Source: Desulfopila aestuarii DSM 18488
GTDB lineage: Bacteria > Desulfobacterota > Desulfobulbia > Desulfobulbales > Desulfocapsaceae
Length of the DNA: 64,000 nt
Assembly: GCF_900143695.1 (NCBI RefSeq)
Contig: NZ_FRFE01000006.1
Coordinates: 124,001 to 188,000, forward strand
Reading direction: 5' to 3'
Shown here: piece by piece, positions 15,485-25,340 of the stretch
Numbering within the stretch: position 1 is the first letter of the stretch
How the letters are laid out: every line of letters starts with the position of its first letter
Notes under the pieces: generated by a model
What the model was told of the DNA's origin: nothing
The model's database searches: none
Seen by the model: only the letters and a program-made list of their open reading frames with translations
Made by a program: the position numbers and the translations under genes

Positions 15485-16935
15485 TCGAACTTGATCCAGA
15501 ACGCAATTTTGCCCCAGAAGAACTGAACCACATCCATATCATGGGTATCTGCGGCACAGGCATGGCAGCACTCGCCGGTATGCTGCAGCAACAGGGATAC
15601 ACTATTACCGGCAGCGACAATCACGTCTACCCGCCAATGTCAGATTTTCTTGCCGAACTCGGTATTGCGGTCAGTGACGGATATGGGGCACACAACCTCA
15701 CCCCACACCCCGATCTCGTCATCGTCGGCAATGTGATCACCCGGGTAAACCCTGAAGCTGTAGCACTGGCAGAACTGGGACTGCCCTATCTGTCATTCCC
15801 CCAGGCGCTCGCACAATTTTTTATCTCCTCTCGCAGCTCGCTGGTGGTTGCCGGCACCCACGGCAAGACCACAACCTGCTCTTTGCTGGCGACCGCTCTT
15901 TTTCGTGCAGGCCTCGATCCAACCTTCATGATCGGAGGTATCATTAGGGAGTTCGGTGGTAATTTCACGATAGGAGAAGGCAAATATTTTGTCGCTGAAG
16001 GCGACGAATACGACACTGCCTTTTTTGACAAGGGTTCCAAATTTCTCCACTACCAGCCAAAAATTGCCGTAATAACTTCGATAGAATTTGACCATGCAGA
16101 TATCTTTGCCGATCTCGATGCCATCAAACGTTCATTTCGAAAATTTATCGCCCTCATCCCTGAAGACGGTCTCTTAATCGCGAACTTTGACGACGCCAAT
16201 GTCCGTGAGCTCGCCGCAGCAGCGGTATGTCGCGTCCAGAGCTACGGGTTGTCATCTTCCTGCGACTGGACTATCACTGATATCGCCATGAAAGATGGCC
16301 TCACCTTGTTTACTGCGCATTTTCAAGGCAAAGAGCTGGGGCGCCTGTCAGTTAGACTGCCGGGGCGTCATAACTGTCTCAATAGCCTGGCAGTCACAGC
16401 GATTATGCACCATCTTGGTGTTGCGGTGAGTACGATCAGCGAAGGCCTTTCGACTTTTGGCGGGGTAAAACGGCGTCAGGAAGTGCGCGGCATCGAAAAT
16501 GGCGTCACCGTCATCGACGACTTTGCCCACCATCCTACCGCCGTCAAAGAAACTCTGGATGCACTGCGCATGGCTTATCCGGATCAGAGGCTGGTTGTGG
16601 TATTTGAACCTCGCACCAACACCTCGCGCAGATCTGTCTTTCAAGAAGAATACACTCGTGTATTCGATCAGGGCGACCATATCGTTCTACGCGAACCGGT
16701 GCCGCTGGCCAACGTGGAAGAGGACAACCAATTTTCGTCCTTAAGACTGGCCGAAGACCTGAAAGTGCAGCGTAATCTGAAGGCGTACGCCTTCAAAGAT
16801 ACCGATGAGATTCTCGCTCATCTCGACATGGAGCTGAAAAGTGGCGATGTCGTCGCCATCCTCTCCAACGGCGGCTTTGACAACATCCACACCCGGTTAC
16901 TGGCTCAACTGAAAACGCACTCCCCTTTCACTTGA
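15481..16935 (+). CDS. mpl: UDP-N-acetylmuramate:L-alanyl-gamma-D-glutamyl-meso-diaminopimelate ligase
   Basis: A Mur ligase family enzyme of cell-wall recycling that attaches the recovered tripeptide directly to UDP-MurNAc. The start IHIMGICGTGMAAL (near residues 18-31) is the Mpl/MurC nucleotide-substrate loop, GTHGKTTT near 125-132 is the ATP P-loop, and DDFAHHPTAVKET and FEPRTNTSRR later in the protein are Mpl signatures that separate it from MurC. Length 484 is somewhat longer than the E. coli enzyme (about 457). It overlaps the 64-residue gene by 4 bases and is followed by a strong terminator at 16973-17011. Confidence 0.93.
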   Translation: MIELDPERNFAPEELNHIHIMGICGTGMAALAGMLQQQGYTITGSDNHVYPPMSDFLAELGIAVSDGYGAHNLTPHPDLVIVGNVITRVNPEAVALAELGLPYLSFPQALAQFFISSRSSLVVAGTHGKTTTCSLLATALFRAGLDPTFMIGGIIREFGGNFTIGEGKYFVAEGDEYDTAFFDKGSKFLHYQPKIAVITSIEFDHADIFADLDAIKRSFRKFIALIPEDGLLIANFDDANVRELAAAAVCRVQSYGLSSSCDWTITDIAMKDGLTLFTAHFQGKELGRLSVRLPGRHNCLNSLAVTAIMHHLGVAVSTISEGLSTFGGVKRRQEVRGIENGVTVIDDFAHHPTAVKETLDALRMAYPDQRLVVVFEPRTNTSRRSVFQEEYTRVFDQGDHIVLREPVPLANVEEDNQFSSLRLAEDLKVQRNLKAYAFKDTDEILAHLDMELKSGDVVAILSNGGFDNIHTRLLAQLKTHSPFT

Positions 16936-16972
16936 GTACGCTTAAAAGGTGAAAAGCACCAGCTTTACAACG

Positions 16973-17011
16973 AAAAGAGGGGTAATCCTTAAGCAGGATT
17001 ACCCCTCTTTT
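16973..17011. terminator. Rho-independent terminator after mpl
   Basis: A perfect 16-bp stem, arms AAAAGAGGGGTAATCC and GGATTACCCCTCTTTT, with a 7-base loop. The run of T at the right end serves mpl. The A-run on the left lets the same hairpin work on the minus strand for the Hpt gene ending at 17048. Confidence 0.92.
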
Positions 17012-17047
17012 GCATTCTCTTTGCAATCAACACGTGGCGCGGCGCTT

Positions 17048-17416
17048 CTACCGTATCAGCCCGCCAAGCCTCTCCCGCAATTCACCAAGCAGCGCGCTAT
17101 AATCTGTTGTTGTGTCCATCGCCTTCCCTTTCTGCTCAAGCTCAAACGCGATATCGACACAGTCGTTGATGCCAAGGTTCAATAAAGCCCCTTTCATTGT
17201 ATGACCCGCACGACCAAGCGCGATCAAATCTCCTGACCGAAAAGCCACATCGAGTTTATCCATATGCGACACAAGAGCACCGATAAAATTCGGCAGCATT
17301 TCAGATATCTGTTCCCGTGGTAAATGAAATTTTTCCACCAGATATTCTTGAATCTGCTCTATCCGCTCTTCTTTTGGTATTGCCATACAACCTGTGTTCC
17401 ATTCAGCTGTTGCCAT
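17048..17416 (-). CDS. Hpt-domain phosphotransfer protein
   Basis: A 122-residue stand-alone histidine phosphotransfer protein. The phospho-accepting His is H72 in GRAGHTMKGALLNLG, with the usual Lys and Gly after it. Helices on either side (MLPNFIGALVSHMDKLDVAF and FELEQKGKAMD) complete the four-helix bundle. ATG at 17416 has GGGGCGGG upstream; alternatives are a GTG at 17431 and an ATG at 17386. It lies 22 bases downstream of a single-receiver gene, so the two probably exchange phosphate as part of a multi-step relay with a hybrid kinase encoded elsewhere. Confidence 0.85.
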   Translation of the reverse strand: MATAEWNTGCMAIPKEERIEQIQEYLVEKFHLPREQISEMLPNFIGALVSHMDKLDVAFRSGDLIALGRAGHTMKGALLNLGINDCVDIAFELEQKGKAMDTTTDYSALLGELRERLGGLIR

Positions 17417-17438
17417 AAAATCCCGCCCCACTCACAGG

Positions 17439-17849
17439 TCAGTTCGGCATCAAAAATTCACGCAAATGCGCTTCTACCCGTTCCCGCAGAATCGGCTTGA
17501 TCAGGTATGCTTGACACTGACCGCAGGTAAAGGCATTCATGATATTCTGTGCATCATCAAGGGCGGTGGTCATGAAGACAATTGTGCTTTTATCCTTGGC
17601 AATCTTCCGGTCATGTTCCATCCGTCTTAGGGTGTTCAGTACTGTATGTCCGTCCGCCTCCGGCATCATGATATCCAGACACACCAGATCGTATCGTTCA
17701 TTTTTATCAAATGAACGCTCCAGCTTCTCTATCGCCTCCCTGCCATTGACTGCAAGATCACATGTTGCATAAGGCGAAATGAACTCCGATAGGAGATTGC
17801 GGCTTAAAAAATCGTCTTCAACAATGAGAGCTTTCAATTTTTTTTCCAC
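17439..17849 (-). CDS. Single-domain CheY-like response regulator
   Basis: A 136-residue receiver without an output domain. The acidic pair is ED at 11-12, the phospho-acceptor is D59 in VCLDIMMPEADG, the Thr/Ser switch is in FMTTA (92-96) and the conserved Lys is K118 in YLIKP. The segment before the last strand reads TCGQC (108-112), with two Cys where AGA-type residues are usual. It starts with GTG at 17849 after AAGGACTC. It is followed by the Hpt gene on the same strand. Confidence 0.88.
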   Translation of the reverse strand: MEKKLKALIVEDDFLSRNLLSEFISPYATCDLAVNGREAIEKLERSFDKNERYDLVCLDIMMPEADGHTVLNTLRRMEHDRKIAKDKSTIVFMTTALDDAQNIMNAFTCGQCQAYLIKPILRERVEAHLREFLMPN

Positions 17850-18073
17850 CAGAGTCCTTCTTTATTCGATAAATTGATCGCAGTATCGCACAACTCCAAA
17901 GAGTCGACAGCACCGCTATAAATAGAAACAACCTTCATGATTGTACAACAGAAAATCTTGGATGATGCGATGGTTGCAATTCCACGTTGTGCTGCGTATA
18001 GATATACAATTCATTTTACAGAATCAAAGAAAAAGCGCATCCTTTTTTTGCTCAACGTCACTCAGGGATTCCG

Positions 18074-19519
18074 GTGCACGATCTAGTCCACAAAATAGTC
18101 AGGAACATCCACACTCACCAACTCCTACAACGTGGAGATAAGGTTATCATTGCAACTTCAGGGGGCGTCGACTCGACGGCTCTCCTGCATATCCTGGCAA
18201 GCAGTGAGCTTGACCTGAATATCACCGCAGTCTATGTCGATCACGGCCTGCGGCCAGAGGAAGCGAATAACGAGAAGCACTTCACCCTGGATATCGCCAG
18301 AAAACTTGGTGTTTCCCACCGTTCTGTCGCTGTTGATGTATACGGATTACAAAAAAAACAGAGCTTCTCTCTTGAGGAGGCTGCCAGAATCCTTCGCTAC
18401 CGGGCACTCGAAAAGATCCGCGACGAGCTCAAAGCTGAGGAGATTGCAGTCGCACACACCGCTGGCGACCAGGTCGAAGAGTTTCTCATTCGCATGATTC
18501 GCGGTTCCGGATTAAAAGGGCTAAGTGGCATGCGCTACAGACAAGGTCATATCATTCGACCACTTCTGGATATATCGCGGGACAGTCTGCTCGAGTACCT
18601 TCACCAACACAACCTGGACTCCTGCCACGATTCCTCAAACGACGACAGAAGGTTTTTGCGCAACCGGATACGGCTCGATCTACTACCCGAACTGGAAGCA
18701 CGATATAATCCGGCTATCCGTACAAACATTTTACAAACCACTGCTATCCTTGCCCAGGAAGAAGCCTTTCTGGAAGATATAGCCCGTGACCACTTGAATA
18801 ATCTCTGTACCATCATTGCCGCAACCACGCCTGGCGAACTACCAACATCCATCAGCTGCCAGCGAGTCCCGTTTCATGATCTCCACCCGGCCATGCAGCG
18901 CCGGATGATTGAATCAATCTGCTGGAAAATGGGAAGCAGGCCATCTTTTCGACAAATCCTGCAGATGGTCAAGCTCGTCGCAACGGGTAGACCCGGTTCA
19001 AAATTTCATTTGCAATCAGGGCTCCGCCTGCTGCTTGATGGAGAGACCGCTCACTTTTCCCACCCTCAGGGCCGAAAGCCAATCCGGGGTGAAAAACCTG
19101 GGCCGCAACAGTTTGAAAAGGTTATCGCCACAACCGGAATCTATGAATTTCGGGAATTGCACTACGAGTTGGACGTGAAGAGAATCGCCAGAAAGAACCT
19201 CTCCCACGACCTTGACGATCAGCCAGAAGGGACAATCGCTGTCGACGCCGATCTCGCCCATTTCCCACTATTGGCGCGCCCACCGCTGCCCGGTGAAACC
19301 ATGTGCCCGCTTGGCGCACCAGGGAAGAAAAAAATCGCTCGTATCTTCAGTGACCTGAAAATACCAGCTGACAGCCGCCAACATTACCCGCTAGTTTTGA
19401 AAGACAATGAGCCGGCGGCAATTCTCGGCCTGAAAATCGCCGACCGGTACAAGATAACCGACGAGACAACAGCCGTGCTGTTGCTCACTTGGAAAAGGAT
19501 CGAAACAAAAACGGAATAA
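18074..19519 (+). CDS. tilS: tRNA(Ile)-lysidine synthase
   Basis: The enzyme converts C34 of the CAU-anticodon tRNA-Ile to lysidine so that it reads AUA codons; it is essential. The PP-loop ATP motif SGGVDSTALLH is near residues 31-41, and YVDHGLRPEEANNEK follows. HTAGDQVEEFLIRMIRGSG is a variant of the family's 'H..dDq.Et.l..l.rGsg' block. The C-terminal domain carries RIFSDLKIPADSRQHYPLV, the tRNA-recognition part. At 481 residues it is full length. The start codon is GTG at 18074. It ends 3 bases from the convergent selB stop. Confidence 0.92.
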   Translation: MHDLVHKIVRNIHTHQLLQRGDKVIIATSGGVDSTALLHILASSELDLNITAVYVDHGLRPEEANNEKHFTLDIARKLGVSHRSVAVDVYGLQKKQSFSLEEAARILRYRALEKIRDELKAEEIAVAHTAGDQVEEFLIRMIRGSGLKGLSGMRYRQGHIIRPLLDISRDSLLEYLHQHNLDSCHDSSNDDRRFLRNRIRLDLLPELEARYNPAIRTNILQTTAILAQEEAFLEDIARDHLNNLCTIIAATTPGELPTSISCQRVPFHDLHPAMQRRMIESICWKMGSRPSFRQILQMVKLVATGRPGSKFHLQSGLRLLLDGETAHFSHPQGRKPIRGEKPGPQQFEKVIATTGIYEFRELHYELDVKRIARKNLSHDLDDQPEGTIAVDADLAHFPLLARPPLPGETMCPLGAPGKKKIARIFSDLKIPADSRQHYPLVLKDNEPAAILGLKIADRYKITDETTAVLLLTWKRIETKTE

Positions 19520-19522
19520 ACT

Positions 19523-21454
19523 TCAGCCTTTCTTTCGCAGAACCCTTGCATCACCAACCCTGATGGTGAGCTTTATCCTATCCAGGTATTCGAGAATAGG
19601 GATAGAGAATTTCCGGGTCAGGCCAGTCAAGTTTTTAAAGCCGGGCGCATCTATCTCGCCCTTGCTCTGCATTTCAGCCACAACCTTTGCCACCAGGTCA
19701 TCTATCAATTTCCGCTCGTAGTAAAGCGTTTCACTGATTTTCACCAGCTTCGCCTCACGCAGCAGCAGATCAAGCACCCCTTTCAACATCTTTTCGGAAT
19801 ACTCGCTGAAGTGATCCATGGTCTCACGTACAGTGGGAGTTGACAGCCCTTTGCTCTCGTACCAGCTTAGCAGCTCCCGCTGCAGTTCCTCTTCATCGGC
19901 TTTCAACGCTACTTCGTGTGAAGCAAGACGGAGCATCGACTCTTCCTGCACGACCTCGCCTTTTCGCAGCAGCTCATTGAGGCAGTAGGCAAACACCTTC
20001 TGGTCGATAACCTTGCCGATGGAAAGCCGGAGCTCCTCGCGAACGAGACCCGTCAGAAGCGGATTACTCTTATGGTACTTTGCCAGGTAATTGAGCATCT
20101 CCTTTTTCGTCTTTTCTGCTATCTCGACATCCACATAGCGTTGAGAAGCCGAATCGACCACGACCATCTTCTTGGTTGAAAGCGGATCGTTGAGAGCCTT
20201 TTTCAGGTGCTTACCGAACAGCCCAAGCCGAATGGCGAGATCATCGAACGTCAGCCCCCGGGCACCACTCTCTTTTAAAAAGGCGAGAGTCCGTTCCTCG
20301 ATGGATCCCTCGAGAAAGACCTGGAATATCTTACTATTGTAGGCGCGGTCTGACTCGGTCAGCCGTTTACGTTTCCTAGGCGAGACATTACCAAGCACCC
20401 GCCCGCCACCAATGGTTGCCACCGGCGAATAACTGCGGATAACAAAATGATCATCTGGCCACACCGCCACCGGGCTTTCCAGAAGCAACTGTACACCTGC
20501 CTCCTGGCCAGGTTCGAGCTCATCACGGTCCAGCAGGGACACCCTGCCGATGATTTCAGCAGTACCCAGGTGAACCCGAACTCGCTTACGATGTGCCAAC
20601 GCTTTGGCATTGGAGCCCAGGTAGAGGAGCTGGCAATCCAGCATGTAGTTGGGCTGCAATGAATTGGGAGTGGCCAGCACCATACCTCGTTCGATATCAT
20701 GCGTGTCAACGCCCTGCATATTGATGGCGGTACGATGTCCCGCCTCAACAGTCTCTACCGACTGGGAATGGACCTGAATGCCACGTACCTTGGCCACGGT
20801 ATCGCCAGGATAGAACTGCAGTTCTTCCCCGATGGTTGTGCGACCGGAAATCGAGGTGCCTGTAACGACTGCGCCAAATCCTTTCATGGCAAAAACCCGA
20901 TCCACCGGCAAGCGAAACGGCCCAAACGCCTCTTGGAAATTGTGCTGACGCACAAATTCATCAAGGGTTTTCCGTACCTCGTCTATCCCCTCCCCGGTAA
21001 TGGAGGAGACGGGAATAATCGGTGCTTCCTCAAGAAATGAGCCTTCACAGAATTCATGGATCTCGTCCTGCACCATTTCCAGCCAGTCCTCATCCACCAT
21101 ATCCTTTTTGGTGAGGACAACCATTCCCTGCTTGACCCCCAACAAACGGCAGATCTCAAAATGCTCGACGGTCTGGGGCATGATACCTTCGTCAGCGGCA
21201 ATAATAAACGCCACCATGTCCATACCGGTGACACCTGCTACCATGTTTTTCACAAACTTCTCATGGCCGGGAACATCGACGATACCGAGTCGATGCCCGC
21301 AGGGCAGATCGAGGTGGGCAAAACCAAGTTCAATGGTAATCCCGCGTTTTTTTTCCTCTTTGAGGCGGTCTGTCTCAATACCGGTCAGGGCACGGATCAG
21401 GCTGGTTTTGCCATGATCTACATGGCCGGCTGTGCCAAGAACTATTTCACGCAT
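19523..21454 (-). CDS. selB: Selenocysteine-specific translation elongation factor SelB
   Basis: A GTPase that brings Sec-tRNA to UGA codons marked by a SECIS hairpin. [13 protein letters not shown] (residues 7-19) is the P-loop, [12 protein letters not shown] is the G3 motif and LTKKDMVD the G4 motif. Domains II/III follow, then four winged-helix domains in the C-terminal third (from about residue 380), which bind the mRNA hairpin. Length 643 is normal. Its presence shows that the organism makes selenoproteins, although none was found in this window. It lies 28 bases downstream of the metallo-hydrolase gene on the same strand. Confidence 0.95.
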   Translation of the reverse strand: MREIVLGTAGHVDHGKTSLIRALTGIETDRLKEEKKRGITIELGFAHLDLPCGHRLGIVDVPGHEKFVKNMVAGVTGMDMVAFIIAADEGIMPQTVEHFEICRLLGVKQGMVVLTKKDMVDEDWLEMVQDEIHEFCEGSFLEEAPIIPVSSITGEGIDEVRKTLDEFVRQHNFQEAFGPFRLPVDRVFAMKGFGAVVTGTSISGRTTIGEELQFYPGDTVAKVRGIQVHSQSVETVEAGHRTAINMQGVDTHDIERGMVLATPNSLQPNYMLDCQLLYLGSNAKALAHRKRVRVHLGTAEIIGRVSLLDRDELEPGQEAGVQLLLESPVAVWPDDHFVIRSYSPVATIGGGRVLGNVSPRKRKRLTESDRAYNSKIFQVFLEGSIEERTLAFLKESGARGLTFDDLAIRLGLFGKHLKKALNDPLSTKKMVVVDSASQRYVDVEIAEKTKKEMLNYLAKYHKSNPLLTGLVREELRLSIGKVIDQKVFAYCLNELLRKGEVVQEESMLRLASHEVALKADEEELQRELLSWYESKGLSTPTVRETMDHFSEYSEKMLKGVLDLLLREAKLVKISETLYYERKLIDDLVAKVVAEMQSKGEIDAPGFKNLTGLTRKFSIPILEYLDRIKLTIRVGDARVLRKKG

Positions 21455-21482
21455 GTGGTAGTAACAGGAAAAGGTTCATTCA

Positions 21483-22112
21483 TTACAGAAACGGATTGGT
21501 GCGTTTCTCTTCACCGATTGTCGATCGGTTTCCGCCATAGCCGTGACCGGGCCAGACCACAGTGTCGTCGGGGAGCACCAGCAAACGATTATGAATTGAA
21601 GCAATCAACTCTTTTTGCGACCCACCCGGGAAATCGGTGCGGCCCAGTCCACCGGCAAAGAGCGTATCACCGGTTATAAGATGCATGCCATTCAACAGAC
21701 AGACACCACCCGGTGTATGCCCGGGAGTATGGATAACCTGCAGCTCCTCATTGCCAATTTTGATCAGGTCGTTGTCCTCGACCTTTATATCGGCAGGCGG
21801 AGAAGCCTCAAGACCGAGCATCGAGAAATATTTAGCCACTTCTGTTCTGCCGAAAAAGTCTGCATCAGCCTGATGCATGATGATCTTGGCACCTGTGGCC
21901 TCTTGCAGCTCCCGGTTACCACAGACATGATCCGGGTGACCGTGGGTGGCAATGATATATTCGACCTCTAAACCACTCTGTTCAACGGCGGCGAGAATGC
22001 GACGCACATCACCACCAGGATCGACAACTGCGGCCTTCTTTGTTTCCGGGCAGCTGACGATATAGCAACATACCCCCATAGAACCTACCGTAATCTGCTG
22101 TACCTGTATCAC
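21483..22112 (-). CDS. Metallo-beta-lactamase-fold hydrolase, glyoxalase II-like
   Basis: A 209-residue zinc hydrolase. The signature HGHPDH is in ATHGHPDHVCGN near residues 56-67, HTPGHTPGGVCLL supplies the next His, GDTLFAGGLGRTDFPGG the bridging Asp, and the late WPGHGYGG the last His. This matches the short glyoxalase II-like proteins common in anaerobes; the actual substrate is uncertain. It starts with GTG at 22112 after AGGAGAGC. It sits between mrp and selB on the same strand. Confidence 0.9.
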   Translation of the reverse strand: MIQVQQITVGSMGVCCYIVSCPETKKAAVVDPGGDVRRILAAVEQSGLEVEYIIATHGHPDHVCGNRELQEATGAKIIMHQADADFFGRTEVAKYFSMLGLEASPPADIKVEDNDLIKIGNEELQVIHTPGHTPGGVCLLNGMHLITGDTLFAGGLGRTDFPGGSQKELIASIHNRLLVLPDDTVVWPGHGYGGNRSTIGEEKRTNPFL

Positions 22113-22193
22113 GCTCTCCTACCTCGTTGTACTATGGTTTATCTCTAACATCCTGCCCGGATCTCCGCTCAGGATGTTTTCTCTTTGAAAAGG

Positions 22194-22212
22194 CCGGTTA
22201 GTATGCAACCGG
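22194..22212 (-). terminator. Probable terminator after mrp
   Basis: A 6-bp stem (CCGGTT/AACCGG) with a 7-base loop lies 13 bases after the mrp stop codon. On the minus strand it is followed by CCTTTTC, a short T-run. A second inverted repeat (AACATCCTG/CAGGATGTT) is at 22148-22177. Together they may reduce read-through into the metallo-hydrolase gene. Confidence 0.5.
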
Positions 22213-22224
22213 ACAAATTCTTTC

Positions 22225-23166
22225 TTATTTAGAGGAGCAAGCACAGCCACCGGTGCTGGCCATCGGTAAAGTGATTGGCGCAGCCACAGGAGGCAGTCGC
22301 TTCTCAATAGAGCTCACAACCTTGGAGAATGCCAGGATTGCTGGACTGTCGCCTTCTGAGGAAAGATACGGAATACCTTCATCGCCGGCCATAACAATCT
22401 TCGGGTCCATGGGTACCCGGCCAAGAAACGGCAATTCGAATTCACGGGCCACCTCTTCACCACCGCCGGACTTGAAGATCTCAACAGTCTCATTACAGTT
22501 CGGACAAACAAACCCTGCCATATTTTCAACAACCCCAACGATATCCACCTTCACTACCCGGCAGAAATTGATCGACTTGCGGACATCGGCAAGTGCTACT
22601 TTCTGAGGTGTAGTCACCACCACGGCCTTGACGTTGGGAATGGTCTGGGCCACAGAAAGCGGTTCGTCGCCGGTCCCTGGAGGCGCGTCGATCACGAGAT
22701 AATCGAGCTCCCCCCAATCCATGTCTGAAACGAACTGACGAATGGCCTGAATTTTCAAGGGTCCGCGCCAAATAACGGCTTCATCACGATCTTTCATCAT
22801 ATATTCGAGCGACACCACCTTCAGGTTATCGCTGTATTCAAGCGGCGGTATCAACGAGTTTTTACTCTGTGGCGGGGTAAGGTTGCCTTTGAGGTTCAGC
22901 ATCCTGATAACATCGGGCCCATGCAGGTCAACATCCATCAGGCCGACCTTATGGCCGCGATTGGCAAGTGCCAGTGCAAGATTCACCGCCACCGTCGATT
23001 TACCAACACCACCCTTACCGCTCATCACCAGGATCTTGTTTTTAATCTTCCCAAGAGACATGGTGATAGCGTTCTGCTGCTGGGCAGCAGCCGCCTGCTG
23101 CGCTTCCTTGGTGGAGCAGCTACTTTTTGCACTACTGGAACATGAACTTCCACATGAATCTGCCAT
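22225..23166 (-). CDS. mrp: Mrp/NBP35-family Fe-S cluster carrier ATPase
   Basis: A P-loop ATPase that carries and transfers Fe-S clusters. The N-terminus is Ser/Cys-rich (MADSCGSSCSSSAK), as in the NBP35-like branch. The deviant Walker A motif MSGKGGVGKSTVA is near residues 49-61, DAPPGTGDEPLS marks the Walker B/switch region, and CPNC near residue 215 is the cluster-binding CxxC. The C-terminus again ends in Cys (GGCACSSK). The start is placed at 23166 because GGAGG lies just upstream; the frame is open to 23217. Confidence 0.93.
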   Translation of the reverse strand: MADSCGSSCSSSAKSSCSTKEAQQAAAAQQQNAITMSLGKIKNKILVMSGKGGVGKSTVAVNLALALANRGHKVGLMDVDLHGPDVIRMLNLKGNLTPPQSKNSLIPPLEYSDNLKVVSLEYMMKDRDEAVIWRGPLKIQAIRQFVSDMDWGELDYLVIDAPPGTGDEPLSVAQTIPNVKAVVVTTPQKVALADVRKSINFCRVVKVDIVGVVENMAGFVCPNCNETVEIFKSGGGEEVAREFELPFLGRVPMDPKIVMAGDEGIPYLSSEGDSPAILAFSKVVSSIEKRLPPVAAPITLPMASTGGCACSSK

Positions 23167-23503
23167 TGCACTTCCTCCGAATATGTCAGGACCGCCTATT
23201 ACCTTTGTTTGTATCATCTTTCATGAAAGGCGGGGACAATAGGATTGTGTCGACGCACATTTCAAAGTGGAATGTTCACTTCGGGGAAAGATAAAAAAAC
23301 GCGTGTGTTTCAAGCAGCCTGCAATTGTATATTGATATAATGCCGGATCACAAAAACGTTTATTCCGGCCCCGTTCTTAAGGCCACCTCTACAGTAATGC
23401 CGTTGACCGGAAATGCAAATGAATTCCTGCACCCCTGTCATGTTCAACAACCTCCATTTTGATACTGCCGGATCTGGCCAGCTGTCGGCGGGGCCTCTTT
23501 TTG

Positions 23504-23532
23504 TTGCGTAAATCGAGTGCACTCCGTATTAT
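23504..23532 (+). promoter_or_regulatory. Candidate sigma-70-type promoter for ftsY
   Basis: TTGCGT (23504-23509) and TATTAT (23527-23532) are separated by 17 bases. The -10 box matches five of six consensus positions; the -35 box is weaker. The predicted start would lie about 65 bases before the ftsY ATG. The rest of the 437-base divergent gap between mrp and ftsY shows no gene. Confidence 0.4.
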
Positions 23533-23603
23533 GCAAGGTTGCTTTACGCGAACAATTTACGATCCATTCACGAATCCATTCCCACAATCCTGCAGGAGCA
23601 TCC

Positions 23604-25328
23604 ATGCTAGGCTGGTTTAAAAAGAAATTCGGAAAAAAGGACGCTGACGAGCCCCAGGATCCCGCCGACCTGAAGATCCCGGTAGCCCCTCGGCCCATAC
23701 CCACTCAACCTCAACCACCTGAGGAAGAGGATATAGTCTCACAGGAGGAACCAGTTCTGCCTCCAGAGGCGCAGCAACCCGAGCCAGCACTGGATGTCAC
23801 CACCGTTGAGTCGCCCACGGCACTTCCGGTTCAAGATGACGAACATGATGCTTTTCCAGCTGAGGAAATCATCGTCGAAGAAACAGTTCAGGAGCCAGAA
23901 CCTGTTGCGCTCGAAGAAGAACCTGAAACGGCTGAACTCGAAGAAAAGCCCTCCCCTGTCATCGCCGATGTAATAGAAGAGGTTTCCGAACCTGAACTGC
24001 CTTTAGAGGAACCAGAACAGGACGAAGTTATCGAATTCACTGATACTGCGATTGAAGAAACTGTTGAAGAAACGGATGCAGTAGAAAGAACAGAGCCTTC
24101 AGAGACAATATCAATCATTGAAGAAGAGGCTGTCGAGTCTTTATCTCCTGAACTTGACATTGAAGAAGAGGTAATCGAGTCGAGTTCTCCTGAACCCGCC
24201 ATCGAAGACGAAGTCGACGAGATGGATGGCTCTGCTATTGTAGAGAATCTCGAAGAAGATATTGACGACCTGGAAGACCTGTCACTCCTTTCAGAAACAG
24301 CGACAGAGGAAGAGGCTGTAGCCACCCCATCGCCACAGGAAGCAACAGCAGCAGCACTGGTTGCAGAAAAGAAAAGTGCCCAGAAGAAGAAATCGTTTCT
24401 CACTCGACTCGCTGAAAGACTCTCCCGCACCAGAGAAACCTTTACCTATCAACTTGACACGCTCTTCTTAGGCAAAAAAGAGATTGATGCGAAACTCCTC
24501 GACGACCTTGAAGAGCTGCTTATCACCGCAGATCTTGGGCTTAACGTCACTCAGGAAGTTCTCGATCACGCCAGAAGAAAGCTGAAACGCAAGGAACTCT
24601 CAGATCCAAACTCACTAAAGCTTGCCTTAAAAGAAAAGCTCAAATCTTTTATTCTCGAATATCAGGAAGACGCGACTCTGGTCATGCCGGATGAAGGTCC
24701 TTTTGTGATCATGGTGGTAGGGGTGAACGGAGTCGGCAAAACAACGACTATCGGCAAGATCGCCCATAAATTTCTTCGCGCCGACCAGTCGGTACTCCTC
24801 GTTGCTGCCGACACCTTCCGGGCTGCTGCCGTGTCTCAGTTGAAAATCTGGGGTGAGCGCAACAATGTCCAGGTCATCTCTAAAGAAGAAGGGGCAGATC
24901 CCTCAGCCGTGGTCTATGATGGTATCGCCCACGCAAAAGCCAAAGGCTATGACGTGGTGTTGGTCGACACCGCAGGCAGGCTCCACACCCAGGCCAACCT
25001 GATGGAAGAGCTCAAGAAGATCAAACGGGTCATGGCCAAGCAACTGGATGGCGCGCCGCACGAGGTGATGCTCGTTATCGACGCCACCACCGGTCAGAAC
25101 GGCATATCTCAGGCCAAACTTTTCAACGAGGCGGTGACGCTTTCCGGCATCACCCTAACCAAACTTGACGGCACTGCCAAGGGTGGTATCGTCATCAACA
25201 TCTGCAGGGAGTTGAAACTCCCCATCCGCTTCATCGGGGTTGGCGAGCAGCTTGATGACCTGCGCGACTTCGATCCGGACGAGTTCATCGAGGCACTGTT
25301 CCACAGTGCTGATGCAACCCAGCAATAG
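23604..25328 (+). CDS. ftsY: Signal recognition particle receptor FtsY
   Basis: The receptor GTPase that brings ribosome-SRP complexes to the membrane. From the ATG at 23604 (CAGGAGCATCC upstream) it has 574 residues. The first 15 are basic and amphipathic (MLGWFKKKFGKK). A long, highly acidic region of about 230 residues follows, rich in Glu, Pro and Val with repeated short units such as SPEL/SPEPAIE-type. The NG domain occupies the last 300 residues: VGVNGVGKTTTIGKIA, DTFRAAA, DTAGRLHT and TKLDGTAKGG. The start at 23517 seen in the longer frame would put the basic helix internally and is rejected. Confidence 0.95.
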   Translation: MLGWFKKKFGKKDADEPQDPADLKIPVAPRPIPTQPQPPEEEDIVSQEEPVLPPEAQQPEPALDVTTVESPTALPVQDDEHDAFPAEEIIVEETVQEPEPVALEEEPETAELEEKPSPVIADVIEEVSEPELPLEEPEQDEVIEFTDTAIEETVEETDAVERTEPSETISIIEEEAVESLSPELDIEEEVIESSSPEPAIEDEVDEMDGSAIVENLEEDIDDLEDLSLLSETATEEEAVATPSPQEATAAALVAEKKSAQKKKSFLTRLAERLSRTRETFTYQLDTLFLGKKEIDAKLLDDLEELLITADLGLNVTQEVLDHARRKLKRKELSDPNSLKLALKEKLKSFILEYQEDATLVMPDEGPFVIMVVGVNGVGKTTTIGKIAHKFLRADQSVLLVAADTFRAAAVSQLKIWGERNNVQVISKEEGADPSAVVYDGIAHAKAKGYDVVLVDTAGRLHTQANLMEELKKIKRVMAKQLDGAPHEVMLVIDATTGQNGISQAKLFNEAVTLSGITLTKLDGTAKGGIVINICRELKLPIRFIGVGEQLDDLRDFDPDEFIEALFHSADATQQ

Positions 25329-25340
25329 AGGAATTTTTCC

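Noticed and set aside
23940-24300. Possible simple-repeat or CRISPR-like array within ftsY
   Set aside because: The repetition is of short Glu/Ser/Pro codon units in frame, with variable spacing and no conserved spacer structure.
23888-24430. 180-residue Ser-rich open frame opposite ftsY
   Set aside because: It is the antisense shadow of the acidic Glu/Asp-rich ftsY region, which gives Ser runs on the other strand.
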